Notes: a model not told the origin generated them from the sequence alone. A stretch of DNA of 64,000 bases from Chryseobacterium gotjawalense (GCF_030012525.1 NZ_CP124855.1:558001-622000); one strand, 5' to 3'; positions 17,443 through 25,508 are shown, counted from the stretch's first letter. A program made the numbers and translations.

Positions 17443-17670
17443 TTCAGTTTCATCCTAAAAAAAGAATCCGTCTTAGTTATCAACTTTGACGGTTTTTTTT
17501 ATGTTTCGTTGTTAATGACTTCTGGGAAAAGAATTCAATTATAATCTTATTCTAAGATGCCAATATCGTTGTAAAAAGCTTTATAACTTCTCAGTATTTC
17601 ATTCTAAAAAAAATCCACCTTAGTTATTAACTTTGACGGATTTTTTTTTTCATTGTTAATGATTTATCTA
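17443..17670. repeat. Tandemly duplicated terminator-containing unit
   Basis: Two similar segments of about 75 bp, at about 17443-17521 and 17590-17667. Each reads TTTCATyCTAAAAAAA, then TTAGTTATyAACTTTGACGG, a T run, and a close CGTTGTTAATGA / CATTGTTAATGA tail. Copy A keeps a good CCGTC/GACGG stem; copy B has two mismatches (CCACC against GACGG). The rest of the gap between the RND and MATE genes (to 17839) is AT-rich and I see no gene in it. Confidence 0.65.
17465..17500 (+). terminator. Terminator after the RND operon (copy A of a duplicated unit)
   Basis: Stem CCGTC (17468-17472) / GACGG (17488-17492) followed by eight T, 26 nt after the permease stop codon. The surrounding ~75 bp are repeated, with divergence, at about 17590-17665. 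Confidence 0.65.
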
Positions 17671-17839
17671 ATGGTAATATTGATTTTAATTTTACTTTAA
17701 GATTTTATCAAAGAAAAATAGCATGATGACTTTACGATATAAAACATAATAGATATCAACTTGGAGTATCTCTATTTTATTTAAAAATGACAAACCTCCT
17801 ACAATGTAGAAATAATAAACAACGACAGTTTAAGGTCTC

Positions 17840-19198
17840 TTACAATGCGGCATCTATATTCTTTTGAGACAGTCTTAAAAACCTTCTTATTAATAAAAAT
17901 GCCGAAATCGTCAAGCCAATTCCCAAAGCAATCCACATTCCATAGGCACCCATTTCTCTGGTTACACAAAGATAATATCCCAACGGAAGAGTGATGATCC
18001 AGTAAGCAACAAACGTAAGGATACTCGGGATTTTCACGTCCTGCATTCCTCGTAAAACTCCCAGAGACAGAATCTGTAAACCATCTGAAAGCTGAAAAAG
18101 TGCTGCAATTATTAGTAATTTTGAGGCCAGTATGATGACCTCGACATCTTCTTTTTTGGTAAAAAATGTAGGTAAAATATTTCTTCCGGCGATGAATATA
18201 ATTCCGCACAGTACCATGAAAATGAACACTATTTTCAGATTATTAATCCCGACATTTCTTAATTCTTTATAGTTTCTTTCTCCAAATCTATTTCCCGCCA
18301 TAATGGTAGTGGCAATACTGAAACCAATGCAAAGATTAAAGGTAAAGGAAGCCATAGATAATGCAATCTGATGCGCTGCAATATCTTTTGCAGAAATCAG
18401 TCCACAAATAAAAGCGGCTGCTGCAAATGCGGTTACTTCAAAGAACATTTGTAAGGCAGTTGGCAATCCCAGTTTGACTAACTTTCGGAACATTTTCTTT
18501 TGAAAAAGTTTAGTTTTTAACGTGAAATCCGCCATATACCTTTTGGTCATTGGATTCTTTCTCATTACGAAAAACAGAAAGACCACCATGAAAACTCTGG
18601 CGATAAAAGAGGCATATGCGGAACCATCCACCCCCATAGATTCCATACCGATTCCTTTAATAAAAACGTAATTCAGAACAATGTTGATGACATTGGCAAT
18701 AATGGTGGCTTTGGTAACGCCTATGGTAAAACTCAACCCTTCGGAAACTTCACGCATCGTTTGAAAGGCCATAAATGGCAGAATACTGATAATGGTTATC
18801 CGTAAATAACTTTCGGTGTCCGGAATGATATTCGCCGGCTGATCGAGATGATATAGCAATGGCAGAGCAAAGAGCATCAAAATAACTAATAACAAACCAA
18901 TAAACATATTCACCACAAAACCATGACGAAAAATACGATTGATCATGTTGTGATCATTTTGTGACTGTGCTTCTGCAACCAATGGTGGAATTGCCAGTGA
19001 AAAGCCTAATGCCAAAACAAAAACAGAGAAAAATACACCATTGGCCAAAGATACAGACGCCAGTGCATCTGCGCCCAACAGTTTACCAACCATTATATTA
19101 TCAAACAGTTGCACAGAAACTTGACCTACTTGCGTGATCATTACAGGAAGTGCTAACTTAAATAATCTTTTGGTATGTACAGGATTTAAAATTTGCAT
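17840..19198 (-). CDS. MATE-family multidrug efflux transporter
   Basis: A 452-residue, twelve-helix inner-membrane antiporter of the MatE/NorM type, exporting cationic compounds using sodium or proton gradients. Family features include LFKLALPVMITQVGQVSVQL at the N-terminus, DNIMVGKLLGADALASVSLA in helix 2, the internal duplication beginning KLGLPTALQMFFEV, and GLQILSLGVLRGMQDVK in the second half. I use the ATG at 19198, not the TTG at 19222; a -7-like TAAATTTG lies on the minus strand at 19227-19220, just upstream. It is transcribed alone. Confidence 0.93.
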   Translation of the reverse strand: MQILNPVHTKRLFKLALPVMITQVGQVSVQLFDNIMVGKLLGADALASVSLANGVFFSVFVLALGFSLAIPPLVAEAQSQNDHNMINRIFRHGFVVNMFIGLLLVILMLFALPLLYHLDQPANIIPDTESYLRITIISILPFMAFQTMREVSEGLSFTIGVTKATIIANVINIVLNYVFIKGIGMESMGVDGSAYASFIARVFMVVFLFFVMRKNPMTKRYMADFTLKTKLFQKKMFRKLVKLGLPTALQMFFEVTAFAAAAFICGLISAKDIAAHQIALSMASFTFNLCIGFSIATTIMAGNRFGERNYKELRNVGINNLKIVFIFMVLCGIIFIAGRNILPTFFTKKEDVEVIILASKLLIIAALFQLSDGLQILSLGVLRGMQDVKIPSILTFVAYWIITLPLGYYLCVTREMGAYGMWIALGIGLTISAFLLIRRFLRLSQKNIDAAL

Positions 19199-19296
19199 AA
19201 TATATAAAAAAATCTGCGGCAAATTTACTGCAAACTTTCTAGATATATTTTTATTTAAAGGGTTTTGTTTGTAATATGAATAAGAGTTAAGCTGGA

Positions 19297-20022
19297 TCAG
19301 ACAAAAAATTTATTCAAATAAACAGCATTTTTTATTCCGGCGGTTCCGTACGTATTATTAAAAAAGATAAATGAAGTTCCATTAAATTTTCGAACCTCCG
19401 CCGCTAAAGTTGTAAGTTCCTTTTCTGAATATTCAGATTTAAACAGTTCAGGAATCCCGTGAAGACGGTAATACGCAAAGTCATCATTATTAATAATAAA
19501 ATCATCCGGAATATCTTTAGGTATAGAAACCCCGGAAAAAACGATCTGATGTTTATTTAAATTTTCAAAGACTTCGGCATTCCACCAGGATTGGTGCCGA
19601 AATTCTACCACATTCAGGTATTTTTTATCAACCGTATCGATTACCTTTTCCAAATTCTCTTTGCTGTATGTAAAAGACGGTGGAAGCTGGAAAAGAAAAC
19701 CTGCTAATTTTTCCTGTAAACCTGATGAAATATGTTTGCAGAATTCTTTGGTGTCGGTTTTAGTTTCAGTCAGTTTTTTTAAATGGGAAATAAATTTTGG
19801 GATTTTGATAAAAAATTTAAAATCGACTCCAGTTTCAGCATGCCATTTTTCTAAAGTTTTCAAAGTGGGTTTTCTGTAAAAAGTAGAATTAATTTCGACG
19901 GCATTCAAATGCTTTGAATAAAAGCGTAAATATTCTTTAGAAGGCAATTCTTCCGGATAGAAAAATCCTTTCCAAAGTCTTTCGCTAAACCCTGAACAAC
20001 CGATATATACTTTATTATTCAT
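19297..20022 (-). CDS. DUF72 domain-containing protein
   Basis: A 241-residue protein of the DUF72 (YecE-like) TIM-barrel family. Family signs are the start VYIGCSGFSERLWKGFFYP, the strand FYRKPTLKTLEKW, FLFQLPPSFTYSKENLE, and VVEFRHQSWW with its conserved Arg-His. The biochemical function of DUF72 is not established. I use the ATG at 20022 instead of the TTG 6 nt upstream. Its first codons overlap the last 8 nt of the upstream gene (20015-20022), so the two are probably translated together. Confidence 0.88.
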   Translation of the reverse strand: MNNKVYIGCSGFSERLWKGFFYPEELPSKEYLRFYSKHLNAVEINSTFYRKPTLKTLEKWHAETGVDFKFFIKIPKFISHLKKLTETKTDTKEFCKHISSGLQEKLAGFLFQLPPSFTYSKENLEKVIDTVDKKYLNVVEFRHQSWWNAEVFENLNKHQIVFSGVSIPKDIPDDFIINNDDFAYYRLHGIPELFKSEYSEKELTTLAAEVRKFNGTSFIFFNNTYGTAGIKNAVYLNKFFV

Positions 20023-20614
20023 TTTCAATTAAACCTTTAGTTAAACCTTCCCATTGAATTTTGCTGCCAATTAACATTCCACCAACTGAAACTATTTTAT
20101 TTCGGATCTTTTCTGAAATCGACTTATCTTTTGAATTAGGAACTTCATTTCTCGCATAAATTTCGGCGGAGATTTCTTTTCCGCTTCTTTTAATGATGAA
20201 ATTAGAGGTTGCCGATGAATCTAAAAAATGAGTGATTTCATTGCTGTGGTTGTTAGGTTTTGAACTGGGACGAACTCTCAGATAAACAGCTTCATAATCC
20301 GCAGAAGCTTCCTCTTCATACACTTCAATTTTTACCCAGTCGAGTCCATCATCATCTCTGTTGGGAAGCAGCGGCACTTTAATGCTGATATAATTTCCAA
20401 CCTGTGGATCACCTAAAATCAGATTACCGTTTTCATCACGAAGAGAAAATTCTGCCTTTTCTTTGCCTGCAAAAAGCTCCCAGGAATTAATATCCAGAAA
20501 CCTTTTTTTTACTTTTTTAAAATGGATTCGGGCCAGATCCTGATTGTCAAAACTAATCTTTGAAACTGCTTCACTTTCTACACCAATAATTTGTTCAGGA
20601 ATTTTATTTTTCAT
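20015..20614 (-). CDS. Hypothetical protein, translationally coupled to the DUF72 gene
   Basis: A 199-residue soluble protein that I do not recognise. It has no signal peptide or membrane helix. It contains an acidic central stretch (LPNRDDDGLDWVKIEVYEEE) and a predicted beta-rich middle (about 45-165). The C-terminal 30 residues contain a small hydrophobic segment (KIVSVGGMLIGSKIQWEG). The ATG at 20614 is preferred to the GTG one codon earlier. It overlaps the DUF72 gene by 8 nt, which is the only clue to function. Confidence 0.75.
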   Translation of the reverse strand: MKNKIPEQIIGVESEAVSKISFDNQDLARIHFKKVKKRFLDINSWELFAGKEKAEFSLRDENGNLILGDPQVGNYISIKVPLLPNRDDDGLDWVKIEVYEEEASADYEAVYLRVRPSSKPNNHSNEITHFLDSSATSNFIIKRSGKEISAEIYARNEVPNSKDKSISEKIRNKIVSVGGMLIGSKIQWEGLTKGLIENE

Positions 20615-20778
20615 CACAGAAAATTTAGAATTGCTTTTAATCCTCTTTTATTTTTCATTAAAAAAAAGCATCTAATGTGCCAAAAACTATTAAAAACAAA
20701 TAAAAAAACCAAAATACAAATTGGTACTTTGGTTTATTATTTAGAATATCCTTATTGTAGTAATAAGATTATTAGATT

Positions 20779-21963
20779 TTATTTTCTCACAAAACTGGCA
20801 ACATCATCTGCATTAATCGGAGTTGATCCTAAAATGATCAAACGCTCAACTACATTTCTCAGCTCCCGGATATTTCCGGTCCAGCTGAAATTCTCCAAAG
20901 CTTTAATTGCTTTATCATCAAAGGTTTTCAAAGCGGTACCATGTTCATCAGAAATAATTTTGGCAAAATGTTTCACCAAAAGTTTAATATCGTCTTTTCT
21001 TTCATCCAGAGAAGGAACATAAATTTCGATAACAGAAAGTCGGTGGTAAAGATCTTCTCTGAATTTTCCGGCTTTAATTTCCTCCTGCATATTTTTATTG
21101 GTGGCCGCCAGAACTCTCACATCTACTTTGATTTCTTTATCGCTTCCGACAGGTGAGACCTTGCTTTCCTGTAGTGCACGAAGAACTTTTGCCTGTGCGA
21201 TGAGCGACATATCCCCAATCTCATCCAGGAAAATAGTACCATTATTGGCTAATTCAAATTTCCCCTGTTTGTCTTTTATTGCACCTGTAAAACTTCCCTT
21301 AACGTGTCCAAACAACTCTGACTCAATGAGTTCTGATGGGATTGCCGCACAGTTTACTTCAATCATCGGTCCTTTGCTTCGGTCACTTTGTGCATGAATC
21401 GCGTGGGCTACCAATTCTTTCCCGGCACCATTGGGTCCTGTAATTAAAACTCTGGCATCAGAGGCCGCTACTTTTTCAATCATATCCTGAATTTTCTTCA
21501 ACGCAGGAGATTCGCCAATCATCTGATACTTCTTATTAACTTTTTTCTTTAAAGTTGTATTTTCTATTTTTAAGTGCTGATTTGTTTTCTGCAAAATTCT
21601 TTTGTCCAAAGCATTTCTAACACTTGTAATCAGCCGGTTGATATCGATAGGTTTTGAAATAAAATCATACGCACCGTCTTTCAGACAATCTACCGCGGTA
21701 TCGATATCGGCATGCCCTGAGATCATTACGAAAGTCGTATCGGGTTTAATTTGAAGCGCCTGTTTCAAAAGTTCGGTACCTGAAACTTTAGGCATTTTAA
21801 TGTCAGAAACCACCAAAGCGAAATCTTCCTTCTCTATTTGTTTTAAGCCTTCTAAGCCATCTTCGGCAATAACGAATTCATAGCCAGGTAATTCATCTGA
21901 GAGAATGCTTTGAAGAACGCCCGAAATGGCTTTTTCATCTTCAACAATTAAGATTTTTTGCAT
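20779..21963 (-). CDS. NtrC-type response regulator with sigma-54 AAA+ domain but no DNA-binding domain
   Basis: A 394-residue two-component regulator. Receiver domain (1-120) with intact phospho-acceptor Asp54 (VSDIKMP), acidic pair E8-D9, and Lys104. The sigma-54-interaction AAA+ domain (about 146-385) has Walker A GPNGAGKE (176-183), a GSFTGA loop at 223-228 (usual form GAFTGA), Walker B FLDEIGD (245-251), and a sensor II-like NIRELRNVVERL. The protein stops a few residues after the AAA+ lid, so the usual C-terminal Fis-type helix-turn-helix is missing; no HTH coding follows in the ~160 bp downstream. It may act on sigma-54 holoenzyme from solution or through a partner. No kinase gene is adjacent. 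Confidence 0.92.
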   Translation of the reverse strand: MQKILIVEDEKAISGVLQSILSDELPGYEFVIAEDGLEGLKQIEKEDFALVVSDIKMPKVSGTELLKQALQIKPDTTFVMISGHADIDTAVDCLKDGAYDFISKPIDINRLITSVRNALDKRILQKTNQHLKIENTTLKKKVNKKYQMIGESPALKKIQDMIEKVAASDARVLITGPNGAGKELVAHAIHAQSDRSKGPMIEVNCAAIPSELIESELFGHVKGSFTGAIKDKQGKFELANNGTIFLDEIGDMSLIAQAKVLRALQESKVSPVGSDKEIKVDVRVLAATNKNMQEEIKAGKFREDLYHRLSVIEIYVPSLDERKDDIKLLVKHFAKIISDEHGTALKTFDDKAIKALENFSWTGNIRELRNVVERLIILGSTPINADDVASFVRK

Positions 21964-22041
21964 TATAAAAATTTATGGATTGAGTAAAAGTATTATCTGA
22001 ATTTTGCTTTTATCTTAGCAATAATCGTACCTAAGAGGAAT

Positions 22042-22710
22042 TTAAAGATATTCTCTGGATCCGAAAATTGCTGAGCCAATACGGACTGAATTAGCACCGC
22101 ATTCAACAGCAAGAGGATAGTCATCGCTCATTCCCATCGATAACGTATCGAGTTTCTGCTGTGAAGAAAGTTGGTCGAAAAGATGTTTTAAGAAGGTAAA
22201 CTCTTTCCTAACCTGGTTTTTATTTTCTGTAAAAGTCGCCATTCCCATTAACCCGGAAATAATAATATTTGGAAATTTCCCTTGGAGATAATCCATATAT
22301 AACTCTTTGGTTTCATGGACTTCTAAACCGTATTTGGTGTCTTCCTCGGCGATTTTCACCTGGAGCAGAACTTTTATTTTCCGGTGGTTTTTTTCTGCCT
22401 GTTTATCAATTTCTACCAGAAGTTTTTCAGAATCAACACTTTGAATCATATCGATAAAAGGCGCAATATATTTGACTTTATTGGTTTGCAAATGGCCGAT
22501 CAAATGCCACTGAATATTCTGCGGAAGTTGCGGATGCTTTTCGATCAGTTCCTGTACTTTGTTTTCGCCAAAAACCCTTTGTCCTAAATCGTAAACTTCC
22601 CGGATCATTTCTTTCGGATGAGTCTTAGACACTGCGACGAGCTGAACATTATCCGGTAAAGCGGTTTTTATTTCTTCGTAACTCTTGGCAATGGGAGAAA
22701 ATTTTTGCAT
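22042..22710 (-). CDS. YggS/PLPBP-family pyridoxal-phosphate-binding protein
   Basis: A 222-residue member of the YggS (PROSC) family, single-domain TIM-barrel proteins that bind PLP and help maintain vitamin B6 homeostasis. Motifs: the PLP-lysine segment LVAVSKTHP, FGENKVQEL, IQWHLIGHLQTNK, GLMGMATF, LSMGMSDDYPLAVE, and the terminal VRIGSAIFG. Length is typical. It lies 78 nt upstream of the NtrC-type regulator gene on the same strand and may share its transcript. Confidence 0.95.
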   Translation of the reverse strand: MQKFSPIAKSYEEIKTALPDNVQLVAVSKTHPKEMIREVYDLGQRVFGENKVQELIEKHPQLPQNIQWHLIGHLQTNKVKYIAPFIDMIQSVDSEKLLVEIDKQAEKNHRKIKVLLQVKIAEEDTKYGLEVHETKELYMDYLQGKFPNIIISGLMGMATFTENKNQVRKEFTFLKHLFDQLSSQQKLDTLSMGMSDDYPLAVECGANSVRIGSAIFGSREYL

Positions 22711-22829
22711 TCGTTTATTAATTTAAGGTTCAATTCTTCAAAGAAATGAGTTCCGAAATTTAAGGAAATTATCCTTTATTAACAAAAGAGGTGAAGTTGC
22801 GGAAAAATAATTTAAAAAAACTACCGTAT

Positions 22830-22845
22830 TGGGTGATTTCACCCA
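22830..22845. promoter_or_regulatory. 7-2-7 palindrome, copy 1 (operator of the two-component operon)
   Basis: Perfect inverted repeat TGGGTGA-TT-TCACCCA. The 14-bp core GGGTGATTTCACCC recurs unchanged at 25403-25416. Its centre lies about 43 bp before the predicted transcription start of the operon at 22898. NarL-family regulators bind inverted heptamers separated by 2 bp, so the NarL-type regulator encoded at 24754-25398 is the obvious candidate ligand (inference). Confidence 0.7.
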
Positions 22846-22866
22846 TCAGTTTCAACTAATATACTT

Positions 22867-22874
22867 TAAATTTG
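22867..22874 (+). promoter_or_regulatory. Promoter -7 element of the two-component operon
   Basis: TAAATTTG, a full match to TAnnTTTG, 24 nt before the ATG at 22898. No good -33 TTTG is present at the right spacing, consistent with activation from the palindrome just upstream. Confidence 0.6.
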
Positions 22875-22897
22875 TTACTAATAAAACATATTTAGCA

Positions 22898-23305
22898 ATG
22901 AGTGCATTAGAAAAACATTTGATTACAAAGAAAGAAAGTGATCAGTTGGCTACGGAATACGAAAAAACGAATTATGCGGCCATTAATGCAAAAAGACCTC
23001 CTGAAAAACCGGATTCTAAATATTACACTTATGATTTAGAAATTTTACAGGAGTATATCAACATGATCCGCGAAGGAATGGAAAAAATGGGAATAAAAAA
23101 TAAAGGAATCAGAATTACACTAGGAAAATATTCTGACGGCCAATTTGACCCACGGTTAAATCCACTTTACAAAGGCTACCAAACCATATTCTTTTCCCCA
23201 GAAGATATGGGTGCAGCTGAAGATACAAAAGATAATTCTGTAAAAGTCTCTACTCCAGAGGAATTACCGGGTTTAAATTTCGGACAACTCTGTCCACCAT
23301 ATTAA
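22898..23305 (+). CDS. Small hypothetical protein heading a two-component operon
   Basis: A 135-residue soluble protein that I cannot assign. I choose the ATG at 22898; the longer frame from 22829 would cross the palindrome and the -7 element. It has no signal peptide or membrane segment. It contains YYTYDLEILQEYINMIREGM (helical), a central beta-like GIRITLGKYSDGQFDPR, and ends with NFGQLCPPY, a cysteine-proline tail. It is first in an operon with a membrane protein, a histidine kinase and a NarL-type regulator, 10 nt before the next gene. Being promoter-proximal it may be the most strongly expressed product of the operon. Confidence 0.8.
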   Translation: MSALEKHLITKKESDQLATEYEKTNYAAINAKRPPEKPDSKYYTYDLEILQEYINMIREGMEKMGIKNKGIRITLGKYSDGQFDPRLNPLYKGYQTIFFSPEDMGAAEDTKDNSVKVSTPEELPGLNFGQLCPPY

Positions 23306-23315
23306 TTAATATACA

Positions 23316-23981
23316 ATGATCGAATGGAATAGAAATATAGCAAGTTTAATCCAAATTTTGCTGGTGGTAATATTTTTTATATTTCTACTGTTTAAAAGAA
23401 ACAAGCTTGGCAAAGGGATTAATTATTTTATTGTCGCCAGTGGTGTGGTCGTTTTTTTGGATACGCTGATTTTCATAATGCGGATATCGACTTCTCATTT
23501 TAACAGTACTCCTATTTATTCAGTAGGAGTTAATTTCGGTGTCTTTTTACTGTTCTTTTTATACTTTCGCTCTATCTTAGAATTAGAAAAATCTAAAAAA
23601 ATAAACTTGATTATTACAATAATCTTTATCGCCAGTTATATTTCATTTGCAGCTTTTTCTGATAACTTCTTTAATAAATTCCCCTTTAAATTTTATTTTG
23701 TTGAAGTCATCCTCCTGATGGTGAATATCTTTTTGGTTTTGCGTGAGACCTTTAATTCAGATAAGATTCTTAATATCAAGTCGTATTACCCGTTTTGGGC
23801 CTGTATAGGGTTGATGTCCATTTACTTAGGAGTAACCCCGTTACTCATAATAAGTAATACTGCGATACAAATGATGAATATCAATATTTTTTTCATAATT
23901 TTATTCATTGTGAATGTTATCGGATATTCTATTTTGATAACAGGAGTTTTTTTCGCACAAAATATTAATATTAAAAAGTGA
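23316..23981 (+). CDS. Polytopic membrane protein, possible sensor partner of the histidine kinase
   Basis: A 221-residue, very hydrophobic protein with about seven predicted transmembrane helices (starting near residues 8-25, 33-55, 65-87, 95-113, 122-142, 155-178 and 190-213) and no recognisable soluble domain. Its TGA stop overlaps the GTG start of the kinase gene (GTGA, 23978-23981), so the two are translationally coupled. The kinase has only one membrane helix and no sensory domain of its own. I infer, without proof, that this protein supplies the sensing module, as 7TM sensor segments do in other two-component systems. Confidence 0.8.
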   Translation: MIEWNRNIASLIQILLVVIFFIFLLFKRNKLGKGINYFIVASGVVVFLDTLIFIMRISTSHFNSTPIYSVGVNFGVFLLFFLYFRSILELEKSKKINLIITIIFIASYISFAAFSDNFFNKFPFKFYFVEVILLMVNIFLVLRETFNSDKILNIKSYYPFWACIGLMSIYLGVTPLLIISNTAIQMMNINIFFIILFIVNVIGYSILITGVFFAQNINIKK

Positions 23982-24766
23982 ATCTCACAGAAACCGATTT
24001 TCTGCTTACCATTACAACTTTTATCATTTTAATTGTAATTTTAATGATGGTTTTAGTGTATGGGGTTTTCATCAGGAAGAAATCTGAACTTCTTTTATCT
24101 CAACAAAAAAAAGAAGCTCTTTTTGAACAGGAATTGGCAATTTCTCAGGTAGAGATTAAGGAACAAACCCTGAATTATATAGGACAGGAACTTCATGATG
24201 ATTTGGGACAAAAGCTATCTGTAGCAAGATTAATGACTAATAAACTCGGGCTGGCAAATGATGAAGATAAAACAAATATCGCCCAGGAAATCAACCTGTT
24301 GATTGGCGAATGCATTCAAGATATCAGAAACCTTTCTAAAGTATTTATAAGCAAGCAGGTAAAGCATTTTGGATTTGTTGAATCATTGGAAAGGGAAATT
24401 TCCAGAATCGAACGACTGGAGTTACTGGACGTAGAGTACGAGATCAATAATCACGATTTAGAAATTAGTTCTGATCATGCTTTAATTCTGTTTCGAATCA
24501 TACAGGAGTCTATTAACAATGTGATCAAGCATGCCCGATCAAATAAAATATTGATAAAAGTTGAAGATCATCCCAATTTCACTGAAATTAATATTAATGA
24601 TTACGGGGTAGGATTTAATGCAGAACATAGAAATGATGGAAGTGGATTAGAAAATATAAAGAATCGTGCAAAACTGATCGATGCCACTTTTAAGATTAAG
24701 TCTACAGAAAATCTGGGTACCGAAATTACCATCACCTACAAGAAACCCACACCATGGAAAGAATAA
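23978..24766 (+). CDS. NarL-type sensor histidine kinase (HisKA_3)
   Basis: A 262-residue kinase starting at GTG 23978. One N-terminal membrane helix (about residues 9-32), a short coiled coil, then the HisKA_3 dimerisation domain with phospho-acceptor His73 (ELHDDLGQKL), and a HATPase_c domain with N box (IIQESINNVIKHA) and G boxes (NDYGVGF; DGSGLENI; NLGTEITI). There is no extracytoplasmic sensor domain. It overlaps the membrane-protein gene by 4 nt and the response-regulator gene by 13 nt, so all three should be made in fixed proportion. Confidence 0.93.
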   Translation: MNLTETDFLLTITTFIILIVILMMVLVYGVFIRKKSELLLSQQKKEALFEQELAISQVEIKEQTLNYIGQELHDDLGQKLSVARLMTNKLGLANDEDKTNIAQEINLLIGECIQDIRNLSKVFISKQVKHFGFVESLEREISRIERLELLDVEYEINNHDLEISSDHALILFRIIQESINNVIKHARSNKILIKVEDHPNFTEININDYGVGFNAEHRNDGSGLENIKNRAKLIDATFKIKSTENLGTEITITYKKPTPWKE

Positions 24767-25398
24767 AAATAGCAATCGTAGATGACCATAAATTAGTTTC
24801 CAAGGCCATTGAAAACATGATTTCATTTAATCCAAAATTTGAAGTGGTAATGAATTGCTTTAATGGCGAAGATTTTCTGAAACAGCTTGACCACCGGAAA
24901 ATACTCCCTGAAGTAGTGTTAATGGACATCAATATGCCCCGGAAAAACGGCATCGAAACAACCCTGGAACTTACTAAAAACTATCCCGACCTAAAGGTGA
25001 TTGCTTTAACGATGGAAGATAATGAAAGCACCATTATCAGTATGTTGAAAGCAGGCGCGAAAGGATATTTGCTCAAAGATATGTCACCTGATATTCTTTT
25101 TGACGCGATAAATATCGTTCATGAAAAAGGAATTTTCTATACCGATATCGTAACCCAAAGTCTGCTGAAAATAAAAACCGAAGAAAAGATAAATCAAGAA
25201 ATAAACAATTCATTAAAAGACCGCGAGATAGAATTTATTAAATTAGCCTGCTCTGAACTCACCTATAAGGAAATTGCAGAACAAATGTGCGTGAGCCCAA
25301 GAACTGTAGACGGTTACAGAGACTCTATCTTTGCAAAACTGAATGTAAAAACCAGAGTAGGAATTGTGCTTTTTGCCATTAAACATCACATGTGCTAA
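24754..25398 (+). CDS. NarL/FixJ-family response regulator
   Basis: A 214-residue regulator with a complete receiver: acidic pair D10-D11, phospho-acceptor Asp58 (LMDINMP), Thr86 and Lys108 (GYLLKD). The C-terminal LuxR helix-turn-helix (about residues 148-210) includes LKDREIEFIKLACSELTYKE and SPRTVDGYRDSIFAKL. It is the cognate partner of the kinase, whose reading frame it overlaps by 13 nt. The two identical 7-2-7 palindromes flanking this operon are plausible binding sites, giving autoregulation at 22830 and control of a second short transcript at 25403 (inference). Confidence 0.94.
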   Translation: MERIKIAIVDDHKLVSKAIENMISFNPKFEVVMNCFNGEDFLKQLDHRKILPEVVLMDINMPRKNGIETTLELTKNYPDLKVIALTMEDNESTIISMLKAGAKGYLLKDMSPDILFDAINIVHEKGIFYTDIVTQSLLKIKTEEKINQEINNSLKDREIEFIKLACSELTYKEIAEQMCVSPRTVDGYRDSIFAKLNVKTRVGIVLFAIKHHMC

Positions 25399-25401
25399 AA
25401 T

Positions 25402-25417
25402 AGGGTGATTTCACCCT
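25402..25417. promoter_or_regulatory. 7-2-7 palindrome, copy 2
   Basis: Perfect inverted repeat AGGGTGA-TT-TCACCCT with the same 14-bp core as at 22831-22844. It starts 4 nt after the response-regulator stop codon. The gap from the core to the following TAnnTTTG element is 23 nt, against 22 nt in copy 1, so both copies have the same promoter geometry. Confidence 0.7.
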
Positions 25418-25439
25418 TTTATTTACTAAAACTAAAGTT

Positions 25440-25447
25440 TACTTTTG
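25440..25447 (+). promoter_or_regulatory. Promoter -7 element for a short transcript
   Basis: TACTTTTG matches TAnnTTTG. It lies 23 nt after the second palindrome and about 37 nt before a rho-independent terminator hairpin. No good -33 element is present, as at copy 1. Confidence 0.5.
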
Positions 25448-25453
25448 TACCAC

Positions 25454-25508
25454 CAAAACACAAATGGTAAAAAAAACATTAAGCCGGTTATTATTTAATC
25501 GGTTTTTT
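25454..25508 (+). ncRNA. Candidate ~55-nt small RNA or attenuated leader
   Basis: The region runs from the predicted start (about 7 nt after TACTTTTG) to the end of the terminator T run. It contains one possible 19-codon frame (ATG at 25464) that runs into the terminator hairpin, so it is unlikely to be a meaningful gene. No family is recognised. The claim rests on promoter, operator copy and terminator being stacked within about 105 bp. Confidence 0.3.
25481..25508 (+). terminator. Rho-independent terminator after the two-component operon
   Basis: Stem CCGGTTA (25484-25490) / TAATCGG (25496-25502) with loop TTATT and one G-T pair, extendable by A-T pairs at the base, followed by TTTTTT. It terminates the response-regulator transcript, the short transcript from 25440, or both. 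From here to the GNAT gene at 25760 I see only AT-rich DNA and the GNAT promoter. Confidence 0.75.
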
